64,000 nucleotides of DNA, taken from contig NZ_JTDK01000014.1 in assembly GCF_000802305.1 (NCBI RefSeq), positions 1 to 64,000 of the forward strand. Direction: 5' to 3'. Origin of the DNA: Microbacterium mangrovi. GTDB taxonomy: Bacteria > Actinomycetota > Actinomycetes > Actinomycetales > Microbacteriaceae. Within the stretch, counting starts at the first letter, position 1; each line of letters begins with the position of its first letter. Shown here piece by piece: positions 15,657 to 24,132 of the stretch. A program made the translations under genes and the position numbers. Below the pieces are notes generated by a model that had not been told where the DNA came from, made no database searches, and was given only the letters and a program-made list of their open reading frames with translations.

Positions 15657-15740
15657 ACTCAATTCTCCGGTTTCAGCACTCAATAGCGTCGATTCGCTAC
15701 TCAAAGACCTTGATCTACTACTCACTGAGGCCGTTCACAC
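15657..15740 (+). repeat. Four direct repeats at exact 21-bp spacing
   Basis: ACTCAA, ACTCAA, ACTCAA and ACTCAC begin at 15657, 15678, 15699 and 15720. The spacing is two DNA helix turns. The bases between them are not conserved. They lie about 110 bp before the secreted-protein gene, which fits an array of activator or regulator sites. Confidence 0.7.
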
Positions 15741-15826
15741 ACGAACCGGGCGCTGCTCGAGTTTAGTTTCGACGTGTCGGTCGTGACGATGCGGCCGGAT
15801 CAACGAAGATTGAGATTGGAAGAGAC

Positions 15827-16555
15827 ATGGCAATTCGAGTCTTCCGTAAGGCCGCAATCGCGGCTTCTGCTGCCCTTCTCCTCGGTGGCATCGCCACCCC
15901 GGCATTCGCCGACTCGGCGCCCAACGGATCGTCCGAGATCACGGAGTATCCCGGGATCTCGGACAGCGTCGTCGCCGACCTCAACGCTGGCTTCGACCGA
16001 GTGGGCGTGGCTGGCGCCGCGCGAGCCGGGCTCTTCGCGAAGTGGGCTGCGGGCGAGCAGTTCGACAGCTTCACAGATGCGGCTCCTGTCAGCATCGAGA
16101 CCTTCCGGGTCGGCATCACCGACTTCACGCGCGATGTCTACGCCGACGGCTCGGTGTCGGTGACGTCGGTCGAAAGGCCGACGGTCCCTTCGAACGCATC
16201 TGGTGGCATCTCGCCACAGATTGCAGGCATCTCCGGTTGCAAGTACCTGCTGAGCACAGGCGTAGCGTCGTACTCGAACTGCAAGATCTCCAAAGACTCC
16301 GCCGTGCTCTACATGAGCTTCCGTGCAAACTACCAGCGGTGGTCACGCGGTTCGGGCGCCCAACTCGCGAACAGCTGGGACTGGGATCTGCAGTCGAGCG
16401 GAGCTTCATGCGCCAAAACCAGCCTCGCCGGAGTCACGTCGACAAAGGTGCAGATGCGCGCCAGCTGCAACTTCCCGGCGGGCGTTGGATCGAGCAACCC
16501 GTACCTGTTGCTCAGTGTGTCTTCGAGTTCGGCAAAGGTCACGTCGAACTACTAA
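15827..16555 (+). CDS. Secreted protein of unknown function (242 aa)
   Basis: It has a classical Sec signal peptide: basic MAIRVFRK, a hydrophobic AAIAASAALLLGGIA and cleavage after PAFA (about residue 28). The mature part has one Cys pair candidate in ISGCKYLL/SNCKIS and another in GASCAKTS/RASCNFP, is rich in Ser, Thr and aromatic residues, and ends in beta-type segments (NPYLLLSVSSSSAKV). This looks like a small extracellular beta protein with two disulfides. I do not recognise a family. AAGAGACATG gives a usable start. Codon use is less GC-rich than in the neighbours, so it was probably acquired. Confidence 0.75.
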   Translation: MAIRVFRKAAIAASAALLLGGIATPAFADSAPNGSSEITEYPGISDSVVADLNAGFDRVGVAGAARAGLFAKWAAGEQFDSFTDAAPVSIETFRVGITDFTRDVYADGSVSVTSVERPTVPSNASGGISPQIAGISGCKYLLSTGVASYSNCKISKDSAVLYMSFRANYQRWSRGSGAQLANSWDWDLQSSGASCAKTSLAGVTSTKVQMRASCNFPAGVGSSNPYLLLSVSSSSAKVTSNY

Positions 16556-16577
16556 CCCGTTTGGAAGCGAGTGAGAC

Positions 16578-16754
16578 ATGAATACATCTCTCGTATATGC
16601 TGGCCTGTTCATCGAGTTTGCACCGACGATCATCGCAATTGCGGCCCTCATTCTGGCTATCGTCGCGAATGTGCGTCTTCGCACTCAAGTAAGACGTCTC
16701 CGACAGGAAATGGACAGTCGCAAGGATCCGCGGACGGCCACATCGGGCGGCTGA
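16578..16754 (+). CDS. Small single-pass membrane protein (58 aa)
   Basis: An open frame of 59 codons begins 22 bp after the secreted-protein stop, with GAGTGAG before the ATG. The product starts MNTSLVYAGLFIEFAPTI, has one hydrophobic helix (about residues 16-34) and ends in a basic helix (RLRTQVRRLRQEMDSR) that could form a short coiled coil. No family is known. Codon use matches the secreted protein rather than the surrounding genes, so the two look like one unit, perhaps a secreted factor with a membrane partner. Confidence 0.6.
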   Translation: MNTSLVYAGLFIEFAPTIIAIAALILAIVANVRLRTQVRRLRQEMDSRKDPRTATSGG

Positions 16755-16899
16755 TAACGCTTCGTGAGGCACGATCGACATGTCGGAACACGTCGTCGAG
16801 GTGGATTCGGTCGTGCTTCACGAATCGGGCGCTCGCGAGCATCCCGCGCGGCGCCGCGACGGGAACGGGTGCCGCCCTCGGCCGGGTCCGACGCGCCCC

Positions 16900-17928
16900 T
16901 CACACCTTCGCGATGATCGGGTCGCGCAGGGCGGGGATCACCGTCTCGCCGTAGACGCGCAGCGTCTCCTCTTTGTTGTCGTGGTCGAGGTAGCCGGCGA
17001 AGTGGTCGACGCCGATCGCCTTCATCTCCTCGAGCTTGGCCTTGTGGTCCTCCGCCGATCCGATGACGCAGAACCGCTCGACGATCTCGTCGGGCACGAA
17101 GTCGACGTGGGTGTTACCGGCGCGGCCGTGCTCGTTGTAGTCGTAGCCTTCGCGACCCTTGATGTAGTCGGTGAGGGCGTGCGGCACCTCGCTGTCGGCG
17201 CCGTACTTGGCGACGATGTCGGCGACGTGGTTGCCGACCATCCCGCCGAACCAGCGGCACTGGTCCCGGGCGTGGGCGCGCCCCGCCGCGGTCCCGTCGG
17301 TGACGTAGAACGGGGCGGCGACGCAGAACGTGATGGCATCCGGATCCCGCCCGGCGCTCTCGGCGGCCTGCCGGACGGTCGCGATCATCCACCGGGCGAC
17401 ATCCGGATCCGCGCACTGCAGGATGAACCCGTCGCCTACTTCGCCGGTGAGCTTGAGCGCGAGCGGGCCGTAGGCCGCGACCCACACGTCCAGCTGCGAG
17501 CCGCGGCTCCACGGGAACCGGATGGTCGACCCGTTGATCTCCACCGGGCGCGAGTTCGCCAGCTCCCGGATCACATGGACGGCCTCCCGCAGCTCGGCGA
17601 GGGTCGTCGGCTTGCCGCCGGTGACGCGCACCGCCGAGTCGCCGCGCCCGATGCCGCAGATCGTCCGGTTGCCGAACGACGCGTTCAGCGTCGCGAACGT
17701 GGATGCCGTGACCGTCCAGTCCCGGGTGGCCGGGTTGGTGACCATCGGCCCGACCTTGATCAGCGTCGTGGCGGCCAGGATCTGCGCGTGCACGACGTAC
17801 GGCTCCTGCCACAGGATGTGCGAGTCGTAGGTCCAGAACGCCGCGAAGCCGTGCTCCTCGGCCAGCCTCGCCAGCGACACGATGCGCGGAACGGGCGGAT
17901 TCACCTGCACGACGACGCCGAAGTCCAT
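16900..17928 (-). CDS. LLM-class F420-dependent oxidoreductase of the pyrimidine cluster (TIGR03842-like)
   Basis: A 342-residue TIM-barrel flavin or F420 oxidoreductase: DFGVVVQVNPP at the start, FWTYDSHILWQEPYV, GPMVTNPATRDWTV and ICGIGRGDSAVR are family marks. This subgroup is found beside dihydropyrimidinase genes, as here, and probably takes part in reductive or alternative pyrimidine breakdown; the reaction is unproven. The ATG at 17928 has AGGAGAC upstream and lies 11 bp after the amidohydrolase stop, so it is the last gene of the 20221-16900 operon. A 79-bp internal piece is duplicated at 15515. Confidence 0.88.
   Translation of the reverse strand: MDFGVVVQVNPPVPRIVSLARLAEEHGFAAFWTYDSHILWQEPYVVHAQILAATTLIKVGPMVTNPATRDWTVTASTFATLNASFGNRTICGIGRGDSAVRVTGGKPTTLAELREAVHVIRELANSRPVEINGSTIRFPWSRGSQLDVWVAAYGPLALKLTGEVGDGFILQCADPDVARWMIATVRQAAESAGRDPDAITFCVAAPFYVTDGTAAGRAHARDQCRWFGGMVGNHVADIVAKYGADSEVPHALTDYIKGREGYDYNEHGRAGNTHVDFVPDEIVERFCVIGSAEDHKAKLEEMKAIGVDHFAGYLDHDNKEETLRVYGETVIPALRDPIIAKV
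16985..17063 (-). repeat. Parent copy of the 79-bp duplicated segment
   Basis: Lies inside the oxidoreductase gene near its 3' end. The other copy is at 15515-15593, and together they bracket 1.4 kb of lower-GC DNA. Confidence 0.85.
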
Positions 17929-17939
17929 GGTCCGTCTCC

Positions 17940-19376
17940 TCAGATCAGGTACTGCGACAGGCCGCGCTTGAGGAACTGCCCGTCGCCGGCGCGTCCCCGG
18001 TATCCGCCGTCGTCCACGATGACCCGGCCGCGGGAGATCACCGTGTCGACGTGCCCGTCGATCTCGAAGCCCTCCCACGCGGAGTAGTCCATGTTCATGT
18101 GGTGCGTCTTGTTCACCCCGATCGACGTGTGCCCGTTCGGGTCGTAGACGACGACGTCGCCGTCGGCACCCGGCTGGATGACGCCCTTGCGCCCGTACAG
18201 TCCGAACATGCGCGCCGGGGTGGTGGAGATCAGCTCCACCCACCGCGGCAGCGAGATCTTCCCGGTGACGACCCCCTGGTACATGAGGTCGACGCGGTGC
18301 TCGACCGAGCCGATGCCGTTGGGGATCTTCGAGAAGTCCCCGAGGCCCAGGTCCTTCTGGCCCTTCATGCAGAACGGGCAGTGGTCGGTGGAGACCATCT
18401 GGATGTCGTTGGTGCGCAGACTCTGCCACATGTGGTGCTGGTGCCCCTCGGCGCGCGAGCGCAGCGGCGTGGAGCACACCCACTTCGCGCCCTCGAAGTC
18501 GCCCCATTCGTCGCTGGACGCCCCGAGCTGCTCCTCGAGCGACAGGTAGAGGTACTGCGGGCAGGTCTCGCCGAACACGTTCATGCCGCGGTCACGGGCG
18601 GCGGCGATCTGATCGACGGCCTGTTTCGCGCTGACGTGCACCACGTACAGGGGCGCCCCGGTGAGGTCGGCGATCATGATCGCCCGGTGCGTGGCCTCTT
18701 CCTCGGCCTGCCAGGGACGGGTCATCCCGTGCCAGTACGGCGACGTGTGCCCGGCATCCAGTGCCTGCTTGACGAGCACGTCGATCATGGCGCCGTTCTC
18801 GGCGTGCATCATCATCACCGCGCCGTTCTCGGCCCCGCGCTGGAACGCGCGCAGGATCTGCCCGTCGTCCGACAGGAACACGCCCTTGTACGCCATGAAC
18901 AGCTTGAAGCTGGTCACGCCCTCCGCGACGAGCTCGTCCATCGCTGTCAGCGACGAGTCCTGCACGTCGGAGAGGATCTGGTGGAACCCGTAGTCGATCG
19001 CGCAGTTGCCGGCGGCCTTCTCGTGCCACGCGTGGTACTGGTCGAGGACGTTCTGGTCGGGGTATTGCACGATGAAGTCGACGATCGACGTGGTGCCGCC
19101 GATCGCCGCCGCGCGGGTGCCGGTCTCGAACGTGTCGGATGCCTCGGTGCCGCCGAACGGCATCTGCATGTGCGTGTGCGCGTCGATCCCGCCCGGGATG
19201 ACGTATTTGCCGGCGGCATCCACGACGGTGTCCACGCTGGATGCCAGGTCGTGCCCGAGCAGGGTCGAGCCGGGCGCGAGCACCGCCGCGATCGTCTCGC
19301 CGTCGATGAGGATGTCGGCCTGGCCCGTGCCGGTCGCGTTGACGACCGTGCCGCCGGTGATGAGCGTCGTGGTCAT
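17940..19376 (-). CDS. hydA: Dihydropyrimidinase
   Basis: A 478-residue zinc amidohydrolase that opens the dihydrouracil or hydantoin ring, the second step of reductive pyrimidine catabolism. The metal-binding GGIDAHTHMQMPFGG lies around residues 55-70. YVVHVSAKQAVDQI and the STDHCPF aspartate/histidine region follow, and FGLYGRKGVIQPGADGD near the end is typical. A Lys for carbamylation is expected near SFKLFMAYKGVF, which is present. The start overlaps the ureidopropionase gene by ATGA, so the two are coupled. Confidence 0.92.
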   Translation of the reverse strand: MTTTLITGGTVVNATGTGQADILIDGETIAAVLAPGSTLLGHDLASSVDTVVDAAGKYVIPGGIDAHTHMQMPFGGTEASDTFETGTRAAAIGGTTSIVDFIVQYPDQNVLDQYHAWHEKAAGNCAIDYGFHQILSDVQDSSLTAMDELVAEGVTSFKLFMAYKGVFLSDDGQILRAFQRGAENGAVMMMHAENGAMIDVLVKQALDAGHTSPYWHGMTRPWQAEEEATHRAIMIADLTGAPLYVVHVSAKQAVDQIAAARDRGMNVFGETCPQYLYLSLEEQLGASSDEWGDFEGAKWVCSTPLRSRAEGHQHHMWQSLRTNDIQMVSTDHCPFCMKGQKDLGLGDFSKIPNGIGSVEHRVDLMYQGVVTGKISLPRWVELISTTPARMFGLYGRKGVIQPGADGDVVVYDPNGHTSIGVNKTHHMNMDYSAWEGFEIDGHVDTVISRGRVIVDDGGYRGRAGDGQFLKRGLSQYLI

Positions 19377-20221
19377 GGCTTCGCGATCCTCACGTACGAG
19401 TCGGGTCGGCGGTCTCGGTAGAACTGCCAGTCGTCGCGCATCTCCTGCACCATGTCCAGGTCGAGGTCGCGCACCAGCACCTCCTCGTGCTCGCTCGAAC
19501 CGCGCTCGCCGACGAAGTTGCCGCGCGGGTCGATGATCTGGCTCGTGCCGTAGAAGGAGACGGCATCCTCGCCGAACTCGTTGTCCTCGCGGCCCACCCG
19601 GTTCGGCTGCAGCACGAAGTATCCGTTCGCGACGGCCGCGCACGGCCCTTCGACCTCCCACAGCCGGTTGGAGAGGCCGGGCTTGGTGGCATTCGGATTG
19701 AACACCAGGTGGGCGTCGTTCAGCCCGAGTTCGCGCCACCCTTCGGGGAAGTGCCGGTCGTAGCAGATGTACATCCCGACCCGGCCGACGGCGGTCTCGA
19801 ACACCGGATAGCCGAGGTTGCCGGGACGGAAGTAGAACTTCTCCCAGAAGCGGTCGAGGTGCGGGAGATGGTGCTTGCGGTAGGTGCCGAGCACCGTGCC
19901 GTCGGCATCCACCAGCACCGACGTGTTGTAGTAGACCCCGGTCTCGGCCTCCTCGTAGATCGGCAGCACCATGACCGTGCCGAGCTCCTTCGCCAGGGCG
20001 GCGAAGCGCTGCACGATCGGGCCGTCCGCCGCCTCCGCGTACCGGTAGTACTTCTTGTCCTGCACGATCCCGAAGTACGGGCCGTAGAAGAGCTCCTGGA
20101 AGCAGACGGCCTGCGCGCCCTGCCCCGCGGCATCCCGGGCGAACTGCTCGTGCTTGTCGAGCATCGACTCCTTGTCGCCCGTCCAGGTGGTCTGGGTGAT
20201 GGCCGCTCGGATGGTTGTCAT
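19373..20221 (-). CDS. Nitrilase-superfamily amidohydrolase, beta-ureidopropionase-like
   Basis: A 282-residue carbon-nitrogen hydrolase. The Glu-Lys-Cys triad is visible in CFQELFYGPYFG, TYRKHHLPHL and GMYICYDRHFPE. With dihydropyrimidinase next to it, it most likely cleaves N-carbamoyl-beta-alanine to beta-alanine, CO2 and ammonia. N-carbamoylputrescine amidase is the alternative from sequence alone. It is the first gene of the operon. The ATG at 20221 is chosen; a longer reading to 20317 runs through the promoter region and has no family match. Confidence 0.85.
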   Translation of the reverse strand: MTTIRAAITQTTWTGDKESMLDKHEQFARDAAGQGAQAVCFQELFYGPYFGIVQDKKYYRYAEAADGPIVQRFAALAKELGTVMVLPIYEEAETGVYYNTSVLVDADGTVLGTYRKHHLPHLDRFWEKFYFRPGNLGYPVFETAVGRVGMYICYDRHFPEGWRELGLNDAHLVFNPNATKPGLSNRLWEVEGPCAAVANGYFVLQPNRVGREDNEFGEDAVSFYGTSQIIDPRGNFVGERGSSEHEEVLVRDLDLDMVQEMRDDWQFYRDRRPDSYVRIAKP

Positions 20222-20403
20222 GGTGGTGTCCCCTCCCCGGGCGCCCGGGGCGGCCCATGCGAGCGATTGTGCCACTGCCCGCACCCGGATATCGAGAGGT
20301 GCGCCGACACCGGCCATCGGGAAGCCGAAGCGAACACTCAGCCCATGCCACGCGAACGCGCCTACACTCGCGACATGCAGCGGCCCGTGGAAGAGGTGTC
20401 CCG

Positions 20404-21474
20404 ATGACGTTCAAGCGTGCCTGGATCCCCGCGATCGTGGCGCCCGCGGTGGTGGTCGCCGGCGGCATCCTGATCCCGACGATGGCCAACGCCGCGAGCG
20501 CGCCGCCGGACAAGACCGCGGCCGAGGTGCTCACCCTCATCGCCCACAGCCACGGCGCGCACTACTCCGGAACGGTGGAGCAGTCCTCGGACCTCGGTCT
20601 GCCGCAGCTGCCCGTGTCGATGCAGAAGCCGTCGGCGTCCGGCGGATTCGATGCCGCATCCGTCCTGCAGCTGGTCACCGGTTCGCACACCGCGAAGGTG
20701 TACGTCGACGGGCAGACCAGGCAGCGCGTGCAGCTGCTCGACACGCTCAGCGAGCGCGACCTCATCCACGACGGCACGTCGATGTGGACGTACGACGCCT
20801 CGCACCACACCGCCACCCACGTTTCCGCGTCGGCAGCGCAGGCCAAGGGCCGGATGCCGCAGGATGCCACCCCGGCGGCCCTCGCCGACCGGATGATCGC
20901 GTCCATCCAGCCGAGCACCGACGTGACCGTCTCGACCGGCACGGACCTCGGTCGCGGCGTCTACCTGCTGCGCCTCGCCCCGAAGACGACGGCCACGCTC
21001 GTCGGCGACGTCGTCGTGACCGTCGATGCGCAGACCGGGGTGCCGCTGGCGGTCCGGGTGGATGCCCGTCACCAGTCGACTCCGGCGATCAGCGTCGCGT
21101 TCTCGTCGTTCGACACCGGCCGTCCCGCCGCGAGCGTGTTCGCGTTCACACCCCCGCACGGCACCACTGTGAAGCAGGTCTCGCTGCCCGGCGACCTGCC
21201 GAAGAAGGCCCCGGTCGACAAGGCGGGCCTGCCTCAGCCCACCGTGATCGGCACCGGCTGGACCACCGTCGTCAAGGTGCCCGCCGGCAAGCTGTCCGCA
21301 CAGGCGACGGCGGGTCTCGGTGCGAACGGCAGCGCCCTGCTCGGGGAGCTCACGCAGAGGGTGAACGGCGGCCGCATCCTGCAGACCTCCCTGTTCACCG
21401 TCTACCTGCGCGACGACGGAACCGTGTACGCGGGTGCCGTCCCGGCCGCGACGCTTCTCGCCGCGGCCAAGTGA
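20404..21474 (+). CDS. Secreted LolA/RseB-like protein
   Basis: A 356-residue exported protein: basic MTFKRAW, hydrophobic IPAIVAPAVVVAGGILIP and cleavage near MANAASA. The mature part (YSGTVEQSSDLGL, LLRLAPKT, VVVTVDAQTGVPLAVRVD) has the half-barrel pattern of LolA/LppX/RseB-like lipoprotein carriers or sensors (DUF2092 region). It is followed by an ABC exporter, with the ATPase start overlapping its stop (GTGA), so it may act as the extracellular part of that system. Function is inferred only. It is divergent from the pyrimidine operon. Confidence 0.75.
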   Translation: MTFKRAWIPAIVAPAVVVAGGILIPTMANAASAPPDKTAAEVLTLIAHSHGAHYSGTVEQSSDLGLPQLPVSMQKPSASGGFDAASVLQLVTGSHTAKVYVDGQTRQRVQLLDTLSERDLIHDGTSMWTYDASHHTATHVSASAAQAKGRMPQDATPAALADRMIASIQPSTDVTVSTGTDLGRGVYLLRLAPKTTATLVGDVVVTVDAQTGVPLAVRVDARHQSTPAISVAFSSFDTGRPAASVFAFTPPHGTTVKQVSLPGDLPKKAPVDKAGLPQPTVIGTGWTTVVKVPAGKLSAQATAGLGANGSALLGELTQRVNGGRILQTSLFTVYLRDDGTVYAGAVPAATLLAAAK

Positions 21475-22439
21475 ACGCCCCGCCCGCGAAGGCCGCGCCC
21501 GCGGAGGCCGCGATCGTCACGCGCGGGCTGACCAAGCGTTTCGGGCGCAGTCACGGCGCCGCGGTCGACGGCCTCGACCTGCACGTGCCGTACGGCTCGG
21601 TGTTCGGCTTCCTCGGCCCCAACGGATCGGGCAAGACGACGACGATCCGGATGCTGCTCGGCCTCGCCGCGCCGACGGCGGGCGAGATCCGGCTCCTCGG
21701 CGACGAGCTGCCGCGCGGGCTGTCCGCGGTGCTGCCCCGGGTCGGGGCGCTCGTGGAGGGGCCGGCGTTCGCGCCGTTCCTGTCAGGGGCCGCGAACCTC
21801 GCCCGCTTCGACGCGGCCGACCCGACCTCGCGGGCGGCGACCCGCCGCGAGCGGGTGCACCGCGCCCTCGATCGCGTGGGCCTCGGCGCGGCCGCGACCA
21901 AGCGCGCGGGCGCGTATTCGCTCGGCATGAAGCAACGGCTGGGCCTCGCCGCCGCGCTCCTCGGGCCGCGCGATCTGCTCGTGCTCGACGAGCCCACCAA
22001 CGGACTCGACCCGCAGGGCACGCGGGAGGTCCGGTCGCTCATCCGCTCCCTCGCCGCCGACGGGACGACGGTGTTCCTTTCCAGTCATCTGCTCACCGAG
22101 ATCGAGCAGGTGTGCACGCACGTCGCGGTGATGCGGTCCGGGCGCCTGGTCACCGCCGGCACCCTCGACGACCTGCGCGCCGAGTCAGCCCCGCGGGTTC
22201 GCGTGCGCACGCCCGACCCGGATGCCGCCGCCGCCACCCTGCACCGGCTCGGGATGGTCGCCGAGCGGGCGACCGCGGACGAGTTGGATGCCGCCCTCCC
22301 GGCGGCGCTGGCCGTCGAGGCGGTGACCGCCGCGCTCGTCGCCGACGACGTGCGGGTGCGCGGGATCGCGGTGACGGGCGCGAGCCTGGAGGAACGATTC
22401 GTGGAGCTGACGGGGGAGGGATTCGATGTCGACGGATGA
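21471..22439 (+). CDS. ABC transporter ATP-binding protein
   Basis: A 322-residue ATPase. Walker A GPNGSGKTTT at about residue 51, signature YSLGMKQRLGLAAAL, Walker B DLLVLDEPTNGLDPQG and switch His in FLSSHLL are all intact. It belongs to the CcmA/DrrA-type exporters, which pair with one membrane subunit and move drugs, lipids or peptides. The GTG start at 21471 overlaps the previous stop. The C-terminal 90 residues are the usual regulatory extension. The permease follows, overlapping by 14 bp. Confidence 0.9.
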   Translation: MNAPPAKAAPAEAAIVTRGLTKRFGRSHGAAVDGLDLHVPYGSVFGFLGPNGSGKTTTIRMLLGLAAPTAGEIRLLGDELPRGLSAVLPRVGALVEGPAFAPFLSGAANLARFDAADPTSRAATRRERVHRALDRVGLGAAATKRAGAYSLGMKQRLGLAAALLGPRDLLVLDEPTNGLDPQGTREVRSLIRSLAADGTTVFLSSHLLTEIEQVCTHVAVMRSGRLVTAGTLDDLRAESAPRVRVRTPDPDAAAATLHRLGMVAERATADELDAALPAALAVEAVTAALVADDVRVRGIAVTGASLEERFVELTGEGFDVDG

Positions 22440-23304
22440 CACGGCGGCCGCGGCATCCCTCTCGGCCCGCACGACCGCCCGGGCAGGACGCCGCCCGTTC
22501 GCGCTGTTCGGATCGGAGCTGGCCACGATGTTCCGGCGGTGGCGCACGATCGTGATGCTCGTGGCGCTCGCCCTCGTGCCGGTGCTCATCGCGATCGCCG
22601 TCCGACTCACCGGTGCGGGGTCGCGCGGCCGCGGACCCGCGTTCCTCGGGGACATCACCGGCAACGGGCTGTTCGTGATCTTCACCGCGATCACGGTGTC
22701 GATCCCGCTGTTCCTGCCGTTGACGGTCGGGGTCGTCGCGGGGGATTCGATCGCGGGCGAGGCGAACCTCGGAACTCTGCGGTACCTGCTGATCGCGCCG
22801 GTCGGACGCGTACGGCTGCTGGCGGTGAAGTTCGTCTCCAGCTGCGTGTTCGTCGCGGCGGCGCTCCTTTCGATCGTGATCGGCGGGGTGGCGGCGGGAG
22901 CCGCGCTGTTCCCGATGGGCCCGGTGACGCTGCTGTCGGGCGACACGGTGAGCGTGGGGGATGCCTTCGGCCGCGTGATGCTGCTGGCCGGCTACGCGTC
23001 GATCTCGCTGCTCGGGCTGTGCGCCATCGGCCTGTTCATCTCCACGCTCACCTCGATGCCGGTGGGGGCGATGGCGGCGACCGTCGTCATCGCCGGGGTG
23101 TCGCAGGTGCTCGACCAGCTGCCGCAGTTCGACGCCATCCACGCGTATCTGCCGACGCACTACTGGCTCGGGTTCGCCGACCTGCTGCGCAGCCCCATCG
23201 TGTTCGACTCGTACGGCCAGAACATCGTGCTGCAGCTCGGCTACATCATCGTGTTCGGCGGCTTCGCCATCACCCGGTTCACGACCAAGGACATCCTGAG
23301 CTGA
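22426..23304 (+). CDS. ABC transporter permease
   Basis: A 292-residue membrane protein with six predicted helices: after RWRTIVMLVALALVPVLIAI come FVIFTAITVSIPLFLPL, the long VFVAAALLSIVIGGVAAG, ISLLGLCAIGLFISTL, GAMAATVVIAGVSQVL and the C-terminal IIVFGGFAI. The GDSIAGEANLGTLRYLLIAPV stretch, the coupling segment of ABC-2 permeases, is present. It partners the preceding ATPase. It converges on the gas-vesicle operon 24 bp later. Confidence 0.88.
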   Translation: MSTDDTAAAASLSARTTARAGRRPFALFGSELATMFRRWRTIVMLVALALVPVLIAIAVRLTGAGSRGRGPAFLGDITGNGLFVIFTAITVSIPLFLPLTVGVVAGDSIAGEANLGTLRYLLIAPVGRVRLLAVKFVSSCVFVAAALLSIVIGGVAAGAALFPMGPVTLLSGDTVSVGDAFGRVMLLAGYASISLLGLCAIGLFISTLTSMPVGAMAATVVIAGVSQVLDQLPQFDAIHAYLPTHYWLGFADLLRSPIVFDSYGQNIVLQLGYIIVFGGFAITRFTTKDILS

Positions 23305-23328
23305 GCGGCCCCGCGCACGCACGACGGA

Positions 23329-24132
23329 CTACGGGCTCGAGGTGCGGGTCCAGGCCTCGCCGAGCGAGTCGGTGAAGGAGTACGGCGGCCACGGACCGAT
23401 GAAGCTCACCTCGGCCGCCGGCTGCTCGCTGCGGATCGCGGCGAGCACCGACCCGACGGACTCCACGGCTTCCCGATCGGCGAGCAGCGCCACGGTGAGC
23501 ACGGAGACGAACCCCTTCGGGGGGTGGGCGCGGCGGTTCTCCACCAGGTCCTCGCAGTGCTCGGCCAGTCGTGCGCGGTACTTGGGGTGCAGATCGTTCG
23601 CCAGCCGGTCGGCCGCGTCGCGCTCGAGGATGTCGAGCTTCTTCTGCAGCAGGCGCCGAACCCCGGGCGGGCGCCCGGCCATCGCGGTGCGCAACTCCGT
23701 CACGTTGGAGTCGCCCTGTGCCACGACGTGCTGGTCGAGGGCGATCTCGACCCGCAGTTCGACGAGGCCGGTAAGGGCGTCGAGCCGTGCGATGAGGGAT
23801 GCCGCGGAATCGCTCAGCCATCCGCGCAGGCGCTCTTCGGCCGATTCGTCCTCGCCCGGCGCCACGATCACGTTGAATCCGGCCGGCAGCACCGTGTCGG
23901 CGAGCGCCCAGACGCGCTCCACGACCTCACTGTGCTGCACGATCCATTTCTTGACGTCGGCATCGGCACCGGTGAGCGGCGCCACGTCGCTGTCGTGCAC
24001 CACTGCCGCGAGACCGGCTGCCGAGACGACGCGCAGCGGTGCGTCCCGGATGCCGACCCCGAGCGACGGCGTCTCGGCCGGCTCCGGAAAGACGGCGTAG
24101 AGGTAGAGTCCGGATGCTGCGGCGTCGGTCAT
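23329..24132 (-). CDS. gvpL: Gas vesicle protein GvpL/GvpF family
   Basis: A 267-residue protein with two alpha/beta domains typical of GvpF/L: SGLYLYAVFPE at the start, a central HSEVVERVWALADTVLPAGF and RARLAEHCEDLVENRRAHPPKGF in the C-terminal part, ending VSFIGPWPPYSFTDSLGEAW. GvpF/L proteins are minor structural or chaperone-like components needed for gas vesicle assembly. It is the last gene of the operon and overlaps gvpK by ATGA. It is a paralogue of the product at 25975. Confidence 0.92.
   Translation of the reverse strand: MTDAAASGLYLYAVFPEPAETPSLGVGIRDAPLRVVSAAGLAAVVHDSDVAPLTGADADVKKWIVQHSEVVERVWALADTVLPAGFNVIVAPGEDESAEERLRGWLSDSAASLIARLDALTGLVELRVEIALDQHVVAQGDSNVTELRTAMAGRPPGVRRLLQKKLDILERDAADRLANDLHPKYRARLAEHCEDLVENRRAHPPKGFVSVLTVALLADREAVESVGSVLAAIRSEQPAAEVSFIGPWPPYSFTDSLGEAWTRTSSP

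Larger units (their letters stand above)
15384..15826. other. Intergenic stretch, inserted-element edge
   Basis: No gene is visible. It holds ordinary high-GC sequence to about 15510, a 79-bp copied fragment of the oxidoreductase gene (15515-15593), then lower-GC sequence with four helically phased repeats (15657-15740) and the leader of the secreted-protein gene. Confidence 0.7.
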
